A DNA stretch of 64,000 bases, taken from Epichloe hybrida. Its lineage: Eukaryota; Ascomycota; Sordariomycetes; Hypocreales; Clavicipitaceae. The notes under the pieces are model-generated. The model saw only the letters and a list, made by a program, of their open reading frames with translations. It did not search any database and was not told the origin of the DNA. This document shows, one piece after another, positions 21,275 to 31,554 of this stretch (positions within the stretch are counted from its first letter, which is position 1; every line of letters starts with the position of its first letter). Made by a program: the position numbers and the translations under genes. The DNA lies in the NCBI GenBank assembly GCA_019022495.1, contig JAFEKR010000017.1:1-64000 (forward strand). Reading direction: 5' to 3'.

Positions 21275-23722
21275 CTACGTAAGCGTAAAGGCGTTGCTCG
21301 TTCCTTCAAAGGCCCTGATGCTGCCAACCAAGGGCTTGGAATCCCCGTAGTACCTGATCCTGTAGGTGCCGGGGCTGGCGTTGCCGTACGTCTCCCACGA
21401 GATGTCGACCTCGCTGTGGCCGAGGAGGGCATTGGTCCGCCTCCACGAGTACACCAGGAACCAGTCTGAGTCGTCCCTGACCTGCTTCCACGAGCCGTCG
21501 GGCGCCTGCTGCTCGACCGAGGCAAAGGTTTGCTCGTGGCGGAGGTTGTTGCGCGGGTTGGCGGCTCGGAAGGTGACGCTGACGACGGAGCCGACGGCGT
21601 AGGAGGCGTCGGGCTGGCGGAGGACCTTGCCGAAGGGGGAGCCGGGCGGCGCGCTGTCGGCGACGACGCCGGCGATGAAGGAGAGCATCTTGCGGCGGTT
21701 GTCGGGCGAGGGCGTGCCCTGCTCGGGCGGCGACGTCGACCCCGGGCGGAGGTGGTGCATGTTGCTCAGGGTCAGGTTGATGTAGGCGTCGAGCTCGTGC
21801 GGGCCGTACAGCGTCGACGCGCCCTCGTACCGCTGCACCTCGTACTCCTCGGGCGTGGCGCAGTAGTGCGCGTAGCTGTTGGCCGGACCGCCGAGCACGA
21901 CGACGGGCTCCTCGTCGAGGAACGTGGCCGCTTCCCTGGCGACGGCGGCCTTCCATCGCCGGCCGGACATGGTGGTTGCCTCGGAGGGGGAGACGATGAT
22001 GACGAACTGGCCCACGCGGAGCGTCTGGATGTCGACAATGTTGGGCGACCAGGGGTACGGCTCGTCCATCTCGCCGACGTCGAGGAGCACCGGCTTGGAG
22101 CCCTGGCAGGCCTTTTGCTCTTTCGAGGGGCTCCTCAGAAGACCCGAGACGACGCTCCATATCGGGTTGGCATCGGGTCTGCCCGAGTCGCCCTGGGTGA
22201 AGTCGAAGGCACCGGGCCCATCCGACGTGCCGGCCGCAAAGGAGTAGCCCAGTGCCGCAGGGCAGGTTTGCGCCGGCTTGCCGCTGGGGAGCACGAATTT
22301 CCAGAAGCGCATGTCGTGGAAGAAGTGGAATGCCTTGACCGAGGAACCAACAACAGCTGTGCCGGACTTGTCCAGGGCCGTCTTGTGTTTCTTGATTTCA
22401 GTTCTGGGGGGGCCAACACATGTGTACATGTATGTGTGTATATATGTATATATATGCGCGTGTCATGATCAAGGGGTAGATGGTGTGTATGTATGGTGAC
22501 TTACATGGATGTTTTGCGCACCAACAAACTGACGGCGACCCATTTCGTAGCAGCTCTTGACACCGAGATCCAAAGCCCTGAACTCGGGTCCTCGGCCATG
22601 GCAGCTTTGCGATTTGCCATCTGCACACGTGCTGTTCACCAGACTACACTGTTGACCTGATCCATCGTCGCAGTAGGCTCCCAGGACATTCGGCGTCGTG
22701 TCTCCCACGCTTGCCTGGCTGAAGCCGGCGACGAATCCCTCGGCAGCGTTGGGATTGTCGCGCATTGCTTCTTCGAACAGCCACGCGGCGACACCTTTGT
22801 TGTCCCCAGAGACATGCGTGTTGTTGGCCAGCATGGAGGTGCCGTGAACGGCGAACCAGGTCAGAACGCCAACATCCTTGTTATCCGTGGCACGCCTGAA
22901 ACGCAGCATGGTCATGGTCGTATCGGTCTCGTCCTCATACTGCCTGCGCTCAGACTCGGGATTGGCGAGATAGGCATAAAGGGAACGATTGATGGCACCG
23001 TCCTTGATCCTGGTACTACCCGTGTCGAGATAGCCCTTTACTTCCCCCCCAAATGGGTGCCACGTGTAAGTTTTATCATTCATCTTCTGTAATCATCTCT
23101 CTTGCTCGGAAGACGCCCGGTTGGCGGCGGGCAAAAAAAAAAAAAAAAAAACCTGTCAACGCACCTCTTGTAGATTTTCATGGGCGCGCCTGAGGGAGAG
23201 CAGGGCACCGTCTACCAAAGCCTGATAGCTCTGCTTGTCGAAACCCAGGCTCGTGATCTGCGGCAGCAGGTAATTGAACCAAGCGCCGGGCCCAGAATGG
23301 CTATGGGTGCCAGTCAAGGCGACGTTGTTGTGGCCGTAGACTTTGTACTCGTCGCCGAGGGCCTCGAGGCCATCGAGGAGGCCGTAGCGCACGGCCGAGT
23401 CGCCGGACTGGGTATCGAGCACCAGATACGCCCACCGGTCGTCGGGGTTGCTCTTGTCGGCGACGATGAAGGCGCGACTGTGCAGACGCTGACGGAGGCC
23501 GGTCCCCTTTTGGGCGAGGTTGGCGTACCCGGCGAAGCCGATCTCGACAACGGGCCCGGTGATGTCGGCCTTGCCCACGCCGATCAGATACTTGTCACCG
23601 GTGGCGGCGGCACCGCAGGCAAGCGTGCTCAGGACGGTCAAGGCAGCCAGGGAGAATAAACTGCAGATGAAGCTTTTGGAAAGCCCGCAGCTCGACGCTG
23701 ATGGGACCGCGGAGGAAGTCAT
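21275..23722 (-). CDS. Neutral (non-lysosomal) ceramidase, secreted
   Basis: Exons 23722..23165, 23086..22505 and 22381..21275 give 748 aa, the usual family size. The start is the ATG at 23722; an upstream in-frame TTG was rejected. Residues 1–42 form a signal peptide with a hydrophobic core (ICSLFSLAALTVLSTLACG). Family motifs follow: GVGKADITGPVVEIGFAGYA; TGTHSHSGPGAW with putative zinc-ligand histidines; LTWFAVHGTSM; NTHVSGDNKG; SCHGRGPEF; and a C-terminal Ig-like domain (VSVTFRAANPRN). The enzyme hydrolyses ceramide to sphingosine and fatty acid at the cell surface or outside. At the catalytic-loop position where the family has GD(V/T)SPN this copy reads GDTTPN. Intron 1 (23164–23087) carries T19 near its donor. 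The intron 2 acceptor is less certain (CACAAG at 22382 chosen for phase and homology). Confidence 0.9.
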
Positions 23723-24430
23723 GGTTGATTGAAACAAAAGCTCGGCATGAGCAGCTGCGTCTTCGAGGGCCGCGCGTGGGATGCATCTGTGGGATGCATC
23801 TTCATCTTATATAGTCTAGTCCGTAGTGTACTAGACAAGCCAAGGACATGCAATACCGTAATTAGCAAAGGAACCATGTGACGAGACAAGCATCAGGCGC
23901 CTCCGGCCCGTCTCATGACCACTCATCGCACGCCAAATGGCCCAGGTTAGTACAAATTAGCTGTGGATACTTATTCTGACTTTATTACATAGCTGTCCAA
24001 ACTGCCGTGACCGTCGTGCATGTGAGGGCGGTGGGCTTGCCAATTGAATTCGTGCCGGAGCTGCCGGAGCACGATGAAGAATGACCCGCGGACCTTGCCG
24101 AGCGATGAAACCGTGCGTGCCAGGTATCATCAGCTCGTATTCGCACCGGCCCTAGAAAATGGTCCTGAATTGTTGCACATCTCCTGGATGCCTGGGAGTG
24201 AGCAATTCGACACGGACTGTGACATGGTGGTGACGTACATTTGTACGTGCAGACGGTACGAACACGATGTACATAGTTACGGTGGCAGTCGGGCCCCCGC
24301 TCTGCATCGACAAACCCAGACCCAGACCCAGACCAGAGAGAGAGGCCTCCTCCCCCCACGATAACTTCCACACTCCGTATGCACACGACAACGCATCCCC
24401 GTCCCCGTCCCCGTTCAAAAGAGAGAGCAA
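23723..24430. promoter_or_regulatory. Divergent promoter region: ceramidase / riboflavin kinase
   Basis: 708 bp between divergent starts. It includes CAGACCCAGACCCAGACC near 24317 and a CTCCGTATGCAC at 24374. No gene. Confidence 0.45.
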
Positions 24431-25107
24431 ATGGGCGCCCAACGCCCGTCCATCGTCGGACCCGACGCCGGCCCAGAACCGCCGTACCCCTACGTGATGG
24501 AAGGAAAAGTAATCTCCGGCTTCGGCAGGGGCTCAAAAGAGGTACGACGCCCGCGCAGCCCAGCCCAGCCCAGCCCTCGACGGCATCGTGAAAACACCTC
24601 GACGGGACCCTGCCTCAGCTCACACACCAACACCACGGCCCGCAGCTCGGCGTTCCCACCGCCAACCTCCCCGTCGACCCGTCCCTCGCGCCGTGGATAG
24701 CCTCCGTCCCCTCGGGCGTCTACTTCGGCCACGCGTCCCTGGCCCTGCCCGACGGCCACCCCCAGAAGCAGGACGCCGAGACGGGCTCCTTCGCCGCCTT
24801 CCCCATGGTCATGTCGATTGGCTACAACCCCTTTTACAAGAACACTGTGCGGAGCGCAGAGGTCCATGTCCTGCACGCCTTCACGGCCGACTTTTACGAT
24901 GCCCACATGAGGTTGTTGATTTTGGGCTTCATCCGCGAGGAGAAGGACTACAAGAGTCTTGAGGCCCTGGTTGAGGACATTGAGTTTGACTGTCGCGTGG
25001 CGAGGCATAGTTTGGCGAGAGAGGGGTGGAGGGCTGATGCTGTCGAGGTGCGAGGGGAGGACGACCGTGTTCATAACGGGGCCGAGTGGTTGCTCAAGAA
25101 GCTATGA
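24431..25107 (+). CDS. FMN1: Riboflavin kinase (flavokinase)
   Basis: Two exons (24431..24541, 24646..25107) give 190 aa. The intron 24542–24645 (GTACGA…GCAG) restores the diagnostic run [22 protein letters not shown]. The enzyme phosphorylates riboflavin to FMN with ATP. The FGRGSKELG…PTANLP segment is the ATP/Mg-binding signature of eukaryotic [24 protein letters not shown] matches the second conserved block, with the expected catalytic Glu in the RSAEVH strand. [19 protein letters not shown] completes the beta barrel. The length matches the family (about 150–200 aa). A short N-terminal extension ([20 protein letters not shown]) precedes the domain. Divergent from ceramidase and convergent with acuK. 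Confidence 0.93.
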
Positions 25108-25828
25108 TGATTTCTTGGCTGTGCTTTTCTCTCTCTGGAACCAGGCCGTCCGTCTTTCATCATCATGGATGGCAGGGGAAGAAGATGGAGACAACATAGT
25201 TATACATCACGAGGACACCATGTCAGTTTTTTTAAAAAAAAAGAAAGAGAAAAGAAGAAAAAAAGGCAAGAGTGCTGCTTGCGCAGCTTATATACTTGTA
25301 CGAACTTGTACCGCGGGTATCGTAAAACCTTCTCCCTAGTCCATGGCGTCCGTCCATGTCCCCTCCCCCCTCTTACTTTAGCTGGCAAGGCACTGCCTGC
25401 CAAGACTAGTTGTTGAATTTTGAGAGTCTGGGCTCTCCATGTTTCCAAGTCTGAAGTTTGCCGCCCGAATCCTGACACCGTTCCCTGATCAAAGTATCCA
25501 TCCAACCCCGAAGAAGAAGAAAAAGCCAGACACAACATCATCAGAAAGGATATATGAAGAATGGTAATCTCGGCAAATTGAGTAGTAGGCAAATGGGTTC
25601 CAAGCACGGAAAAAAAAAAAGAACCACCTTTATGCAGATCAAGGGAAAGAAGAGCACGGAGGGAAAAAAAAGAACCAACTTTATGCAGATCGAGGGAAAG
25701 AAGAGCACGGAAAAAAGGCAAGATTGGAAAATAAAATCAATCCATGTACGGTCCGGTCCGCCTGCGTCTGTACCGATTTAAACAGCAAGTTGGTGCGGCT
25801 CTTGGTTGGGAGAATATCTTGGTAAAAA
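25108..25828. other. Convergent 3' intergenic region (FMN1 / acuK) with a 50-bp tandem duplication
   Basis: Presumed 3' UTRs. Contains A-rich tracts at 25228–25265 and a 2.3-copy tandem repeat at 25604–25717. No gene seen. Confidence 0.5.
25604..25717. repeat. 50–51 bp tandem repeat, 2.3 copies
   Basis: Units 25604–25653 and 25654–25704 plus a partial third copy. Each has the order GCACGGA, oligo-A, GAACCA(A/C)CTTTATGC, AGATC(A/G)AGGGAAAGAAGA. The copies differ at few positions apart from oligo-A length. Confidence 0.85.
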
Positions 25829-27777
25829 CTAGCGTTGCTGGTCAGTCCTTTCTTGGGTCATGCGGAACATCACCGTTATGCTCACATTCATGATGATCAT
25901 CATGGGAATATCGAATACGTCCCGCTTAATCGTCCAGCAATATGTGCAGTTGACTTTGCCATCCTTTTCGATCCGGGAAATGCCGTGCTCGCTGTCAATC
26001 TTGGTGACACGGCTGCTCAGAATGCCAGTCCGGTCTCTCTGGACCGGCGTCTCCTTTCCATCCAGCATGTCTTGTGTTCGGTACTTCATTAGACTGCAGC
26101 TTCGTTGGACTTTGCCGCGGCTGTCCTCGAATGCCAGCTGGGCAAAGTCTTGATAGAATTGCACCACGCTGTCGTCATCCAGCAGTTCCGCAAGGAACAC
26201 TGACTGCGGTCGACCCCCGTTGGGCTCGAGGGCGGCCGCCTTGAGACGTGGTGTGGTGGCATTCGAGCGTGTGTTACCATCGGTGCCATCATCGGAGCCT
26301 TGCGGCGTCGGCCCCACGAAGACGTCGCGATTGGGCTCTTTCCCCAAAAGAACTTCCTTTGTCCAGCCCGTCAAGGCTGTGAATTCCTTGTTCACCGCGG
26401 CAACCTCACCAGAACGTCGACATACAATCGTTGGGGCGCAACAGTGTTGCAGGAAATCATCAAACTCGAACAGGGTGCGTTGGAAGCACTTTTCCATGAA
26501 CAGCAAATCTTCCCTCGTCAAGTCTTTGGTGCATGCAATAAACGAAGGCCGAATCTCTCCCAAAGATCTCGCAATAGTCACAAGCTTGTTCAGCGGCAGA
26601 CGATGTTTGATGACGGATATCATGTTGTGGAAACCTGCAGTGTAGGGATATGGCTCCTTTACATTCGCATACACCGACGCAGAATCTCTTTGTCGTTTGC
26701 CCATGAGTATCTGGGATATCTTGTCCTGCTTGGGATTCATTCTTGCTGTTCTTGCCACGCCGCCGGGTAGGTTCTTAAGGGTGGCATGGGGAGAGGCGTC
26801 GAGATTTGTCTGTGGACTGGGGGTTGTGTCTGTACCGGGGCTTGCGAGACTATTTGGACCGGCCGCGATAGCATACGCATGAGGTAAGCCGTGCTGCAGA
26901 TTCCCCTGGGAGTAAACGGTGCTGCTCGCGTCGTGTCCTGAGTAGTCGCTGCCTGACATCATTGTATCAAATGGCTGGTTGGGCCCATTGCCGAATAGCG
27001 CTGCGTAATTCGCTTCAGTGGTAGTTGTGGTGGCAGAGATGGAGTTTTCTCGCGGCGGTGTGTCCGCTGCCAGGCCCATCTTGTTCAGAATGCCAAATTC
27101 CCAACCAGCATATTGACTGCCAAAATTCAGTCCCTCCAAGTCAAAGTTATACAGGGCAGGATTACTGGGGTCAAACAGGGCGTTGAAATCCATGGCATTG
27201 CCTTGCATCATGGTATCCAGGGGGGGCCCGGCCGTGGAGGCGCTTCCCTGGAAACCTCTCGGTGGTTGTTGTTGCGTGTTGAACGGCAAGCCATCTGACA
27301 TGCCGACTTGGCCCTGATTAGCTGCTGGAAAGACAGGGAACGTCGGACCGTCATTTTGCTGAAGGAAGCCGTTGCCCCCCGTGGTAGGTGAGAGCGTATC
27401 TGACTGGGATGAGCTTTGGCGTTGGCCGTTGACCCGAACGCGGTCAGCTTCAGGATCGTAGTTGGGCCCCAAGACAGGGCGAAGAGCTTCGGGCGGTGCA
27501 TCGTGAAGATATTTGGCCTTTTTGCGCACGCCGTCTTGGCACGCGTCGGCCAAGCCTCGCTTGATGCAGCGTTTACACGGCCGTTCATCACCTTTTTTTG
27601 TATACATTGTCAGCAACCTTGGATAGACGATGCGTGTTCGCGTTGTTTGTATGCCGTTTGGCTGTGACGATGAAAAAGAAACAAAAACTACCGCGTGGAC
27701 ACATGTTTGAAGCAAAAACGCACAGAGTCGAGAAACTAGAGAGCTACTGATCAAGGGTGGCAATGTTCTGCCACTTC

Positions 27778-27814
<37 letters not shown>

Positions 27815-28023
27815 ATACCACATGTCAAGTGAGCTCTTTGACAGGCAAAGCAGGCTCTCCGAGCTTTCTTTCTTCTTGGTCTTTGTGGATCCTTGGGGTC
27901 ATACTTTTTCTTGATATCGGTCATTGTGTCGTCGTCTTTGCTTGGAGAGTCGTTCTCGTCTTCATTGTCCGATATATGATCCGAAAGGTCGGCATCATGA
28001 TGTTCCATTTTGGAAACGGGCAT
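25829..28023 (-). CDS. acuK: Transcription activator of gluconeogenesis AcuK/ERT1 (Zn2Cys6 + PAS)
   Basis: Two exons (28023..27819, 27591..25829) give 655 aa. The intron 27818–27592 (donor GTATGT, TGCTGAC branch, AAAG acceptor) splits the zinc cluster: [11 protein letters not shown] before it, then GDERPCKRC and IKRGLADAC after it, giving the six cysteines of a Zn2Cys6 DNA-binding domain at residues 57–88. The ATG at 28023 ([15 protein letters not shown]) is used; the frame upstream begins only from TTG. A long disordered Gln/Asn/Ser region follows, then [20 protein letters not shown] and a PAS-like domain near residues 460–590 ([33 protein letters not shown]). AcuK works with AcuM to activate gluconeogenic genes during growth on acetate or amino acids. 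The intron begins with a 34-base T run straight after GTATG. Confidence 0.93.
27780..27813. repeat. A34/T34 homopolymer at the acuK 5' splice site
   Basis: On the coding strand the intron opens GTATG followed by 34 T. It lies entirely inside the intron. Confidence 0.95.
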
Positions 28024-31000
28024 CGTCGGCAGGGTTCTTATAGCCCGAGGGCTAATGACTAGCTTCAACGCAATCTACTTGCCTGGACTCTTGACTATCC
28101 CAACACCCTCCCCCCCCTGGCAGGCTTCTGTACGAATTGGTCTTGCTCACGCAAGCAAGCAATACGGCGATTCGCAGTCATCAAATGTCGCAGCTGCCAA
28201 TTGCCACGATCCATCCAAACCCTTGTGCTGGAGGACCACACCAAATGACGCCTCTGTTACACAGCTTGGCCAAGGGTCAGACCAAAGTACAGCTGGTGGA
28301 TGGCCCAAATTGGTCGATCCGTCCGCAATGGAACCAAAATCAGGAGGAGCGAGCTGCTGCCGGTCGGTCAAGGGAGCAATGCTTTGTCGTCGGTGATGGG
28401 AGGCGGCACGGGCTGAGACAAGCAACTGAGAGCCTACGTGCCTGCCGAAAGATTTCAGCCAGACAGGTGAGCGACAAGCTGGGTGGTGGAAGGCGGCGAC
28501 CAGGACAGGTGATTAATTCGTGGCTTCGCGCGGCGATGGAGCGCCAGGCGTAGTGCCGACAGACAGGTACTCCTGAAATTATCAAGCGGCTCGTATTATC
28601 CCCCCAATAGTCTGAGATCAACGATGACCAATGAAGCGGGTGGCAAGCGCAAATCGAGGCGTTCGTGTACGACGAGGACGGCAGCAAGAGGGGCTAGGAT
28701 CATGTGTTGGGTGTCGAAGATTGCATGAAGATAAGACCGCAAGGCCAATGCTTGGGTCGCGGTGATTAATTAAACGGAAAGCAAAGGGTCGACAGGATCA
28801 ACAGTTCGATAGTGTGGAGTGGAGATGTTCTTGGAAGTCTTTTGCGACTTGGTGGTCACTGGTGGCCCAATCGTCCCCGTAGTCGCAGTTCGGCGCGGCG
28901 GGCTGACAGAGGCGAAAGCAGCCACCCGTGGGAGTGTGAGGGCGGTTGGTCCCTAGAATGCGGCTTCTAGATCAAATCATTCGTGTTGGAGAAAAACGGG
29001 CAGGTAGTGATCGGGGGTAGATCAAGGCAGCACACACTAACTACTAACCAAGTATCGCCAGCGATGGACACGGCGTGGGTGAGGCGAAATAGCCGACCGT
29101 CGCGCGTAGCCGAGGAGGCAGGCATGCGGAAAAAAAAAAAAAAAGGTCGAACGTCCGGGGCAGTGTTGCAGTGACGTCGTGGGGTACATGAGTACCTGGC
29201 TACTGGGACAAGACAACGATACTCAAAATGATGCTCACAGCCTGCTGCTGCATGAAGCATGAAGCATGAAGCATGAAGCACGAGAGGCAGGCGTGCTTTG
29301 ACGGCTACGAATATACACATTCGACGATGGAGTCGAGTCAATTCTTGCCAGCAACGTGCCAGCAAGCAACGACCATGTGTTCACGCGGGGCCGCGGGCCG
29401 CGGGCAACAGGCAGGAGCGGTCAATTGCTCACTGTTGGGGCAGGAGCAAGGCCTACATTAGCTCGTGACTGCCTGGGCCCGCGCAAAAGGCCGTTTTTTA
29501 CCTGAGGGGCCAGGGCGCTGCTGTTCGGTGGCTCACGTACATTAACTTCTACACCCCACTGCACTGTACAAACATATGTACATGTATGTACGTGCTGCAA
29601 GTGTGGGTGGGGGCTCCCCTCTCCGCCTCTTTGTCTCCCCACACCCAGACTGCACCAGACTGGACTTGTGCAGCAGCCCCACGACGCCGACGCCTACATG
29701 TACATGTAGCTAGCCCAACGCTTCTGATGCGCCTGGGCATTGATGGCGGGGTACAGAGGTAGCGAAGACCCGACGTCTGCACAGGTCTAGCGGCCGACGT
29801 CAAGTCACGGGCACATTGCGCCGGATGTGGAGCTGACAGTATGTATTGCTCCGTACCAGGTCCTGCACTTCAATGTTTCAAAGTACATTATATGTAGCTT
29901 CGAAGTTGGCACAGTAGTGAAAACGACAAACAGTCTCTCTCGATGGGTGTACGGCCAGTTTATTACTGCCGTGTGTCCGATGTTATTTACTTCTATTTAC
30001 TTTTCAATTTTTCCCCCCAAATCCCAGTCCCCCGTTCGGCGGGGTGACTGACTGACACTATCGTCATGCAAGCAGTCGCCGACTTCGGACGGAGTTTCCG
30101 CGAGGCACGGCTGCTGCAGGTCTCTAATTGAAATGAATGGATATCCGCGGGTATGGCACGTTTTTCACCCCTCGTCCAACCGCCTTTCGTGGCCAAATGA
30201 GCAATCATGTTGAACCGACTCTCAGTTCACTGTCCGTAACCGTGTGGATACCGGAACATTGACTCAAACTGTTTCCAAGACTCCGGAATCGCCCTTCTTC
30301 ACCACCTCGACTCCAATCGTTCGCCGTCAAGGGCATCGTTCATCTCCGAGAAGGAAACTTCACAACCACCTCTACATGGCCAGCACCTTCCTCAGCAGCC
30401 GTTGCCGACCCCCGTCTCCGCCCTTGCCCAAGCATACGCGCGAATTCCGTCAACATGATTGACATCGATCCTCGCCCAGCAGGGCAGCCAATATCGATAT
30501 ATACCATCTGATCCCGCAATCTGACTACGGGGCAGCGTGCTCAGTGGAGTATACCGACGCTACCATTGTTCAATGTGATTAGGGGAGGGGATTAGACGGC
30601 GGCTGCAAGTAATCTTTGTCTATGCTGTACGCGCGCCGCACGCTCTCCGTCTCCAGATGACCTTGTCGGGCGCCATCCATCCTAACCTGCCAACATGCTC
30701 TCTGCTCTAGGCTTGTCCTACTCGACAACCAGCTATTGTCCTCTCTCTTGGTTGTGCACGTTGAAGAGTATGCAACGGGCGAGACACAAAGCACTGTCGC
30801 GTACGGGCAAAAACGTATCCTAAACCTGGGGATAGCCGAGAAGCCGGATGTTGCCATGCGCCGCTTTGCACTAGTCTGCAGCCCAGCTTGGTGCCGTTTC
30901 CCTTGTGCTCCTTGTGTTTCCCATGTTTCTCCGTGCCTTCGGACAATTCAAGCACGATGCACACCATGTTGCTCATCACAGTTGCCGCTGACAGTCCAAT

Positions 31001-31554
31001 GCTGAAGCAACAGCTCTCTTTGGTCGAGGCAGTTGCACACTTTGCCACTGAGAGCTAGCGAACCCTGGATGCTTCGCAGGCAATGACAGTCGTACAGTGG
31101 CCACGGCTACGCAACTCACAATAATAGGATGCGTGTGACAGCGCCAGAAAGCAGGCAGCTTGATTTAGACAGCCCACTCAGTATTGCTGCCGGACGTTTG
31201 CTGATTTTCCCCAACGTGATCGATGTCCGTGATTTGCCATGCTCGAAGGAATCGGTAGGACAACAGGCTTTCTTCCTCTTTGGGATAAATTCCGAGGCTT
31301 CCCCAAAGCGGCAATGGCTGTACGGGAAGAGGTTCTTGGATGATGATTTCAGAGATGGTGCGATAAATCGATGGGCTGGCGTAGGAGTCATGCTCTATAA
31401 ACGCGATTCGGCCCGTGAGGACGTGTTTTGGAGCACCGTCGTCTGATATCTATTCACTTGCTATAGAATTGCAGGGGGATCCTCGGCTTCCTCATATGCT
31501 AACCTGAGGTTGCCTGACCAACCGCACCGACAAGTTAAAAATAGCAATCAGGCC
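28024..31554. promoter_or_regulatory. 3.5-kb intergenic region upstream of acuK
   Basis: No exon with convincing coding bias. Visible elements: a 7-bp repeat (GCATGAA, 29250–29280), several TACATGTA-type palindromes (29574–29590, 29697–29710) and pyrimidine tracts. The region spans the acuK promoter and the 3' side of the MFS gene. A plus-strand ORF at 31129–31446 is unconvincing. Confidence 0.4.
29250..29280. repeat. 7-bp tandem repeat (GCATGAA, about 4 copies)
   Basis: Perfect heptamer repetition in non-coding DNA. Confidence 0.85.

Noticed and set aside
21530..22468. 312-codon + strand ORF opposite ceramidase exon 3
   Set aside because: Shadow of a GC-rich exon; no domain and no plausible start context.
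25829..27823. Alternative single-ORF acuK model starting within the intron
   Set aside because: It would begin just before the T34 run, lose half of the Zn2Cys6 cluster and use intron sequence as protein; the two-exon model restores all six cysteines.
21275..28023. Metabolic gene cluster (ceramidase, riboflavin kinase, AcuK)
   Set aside because: The neighbours are unrelated housekeeping genes with separate promoters; no biosynthetic backbone gene is present.
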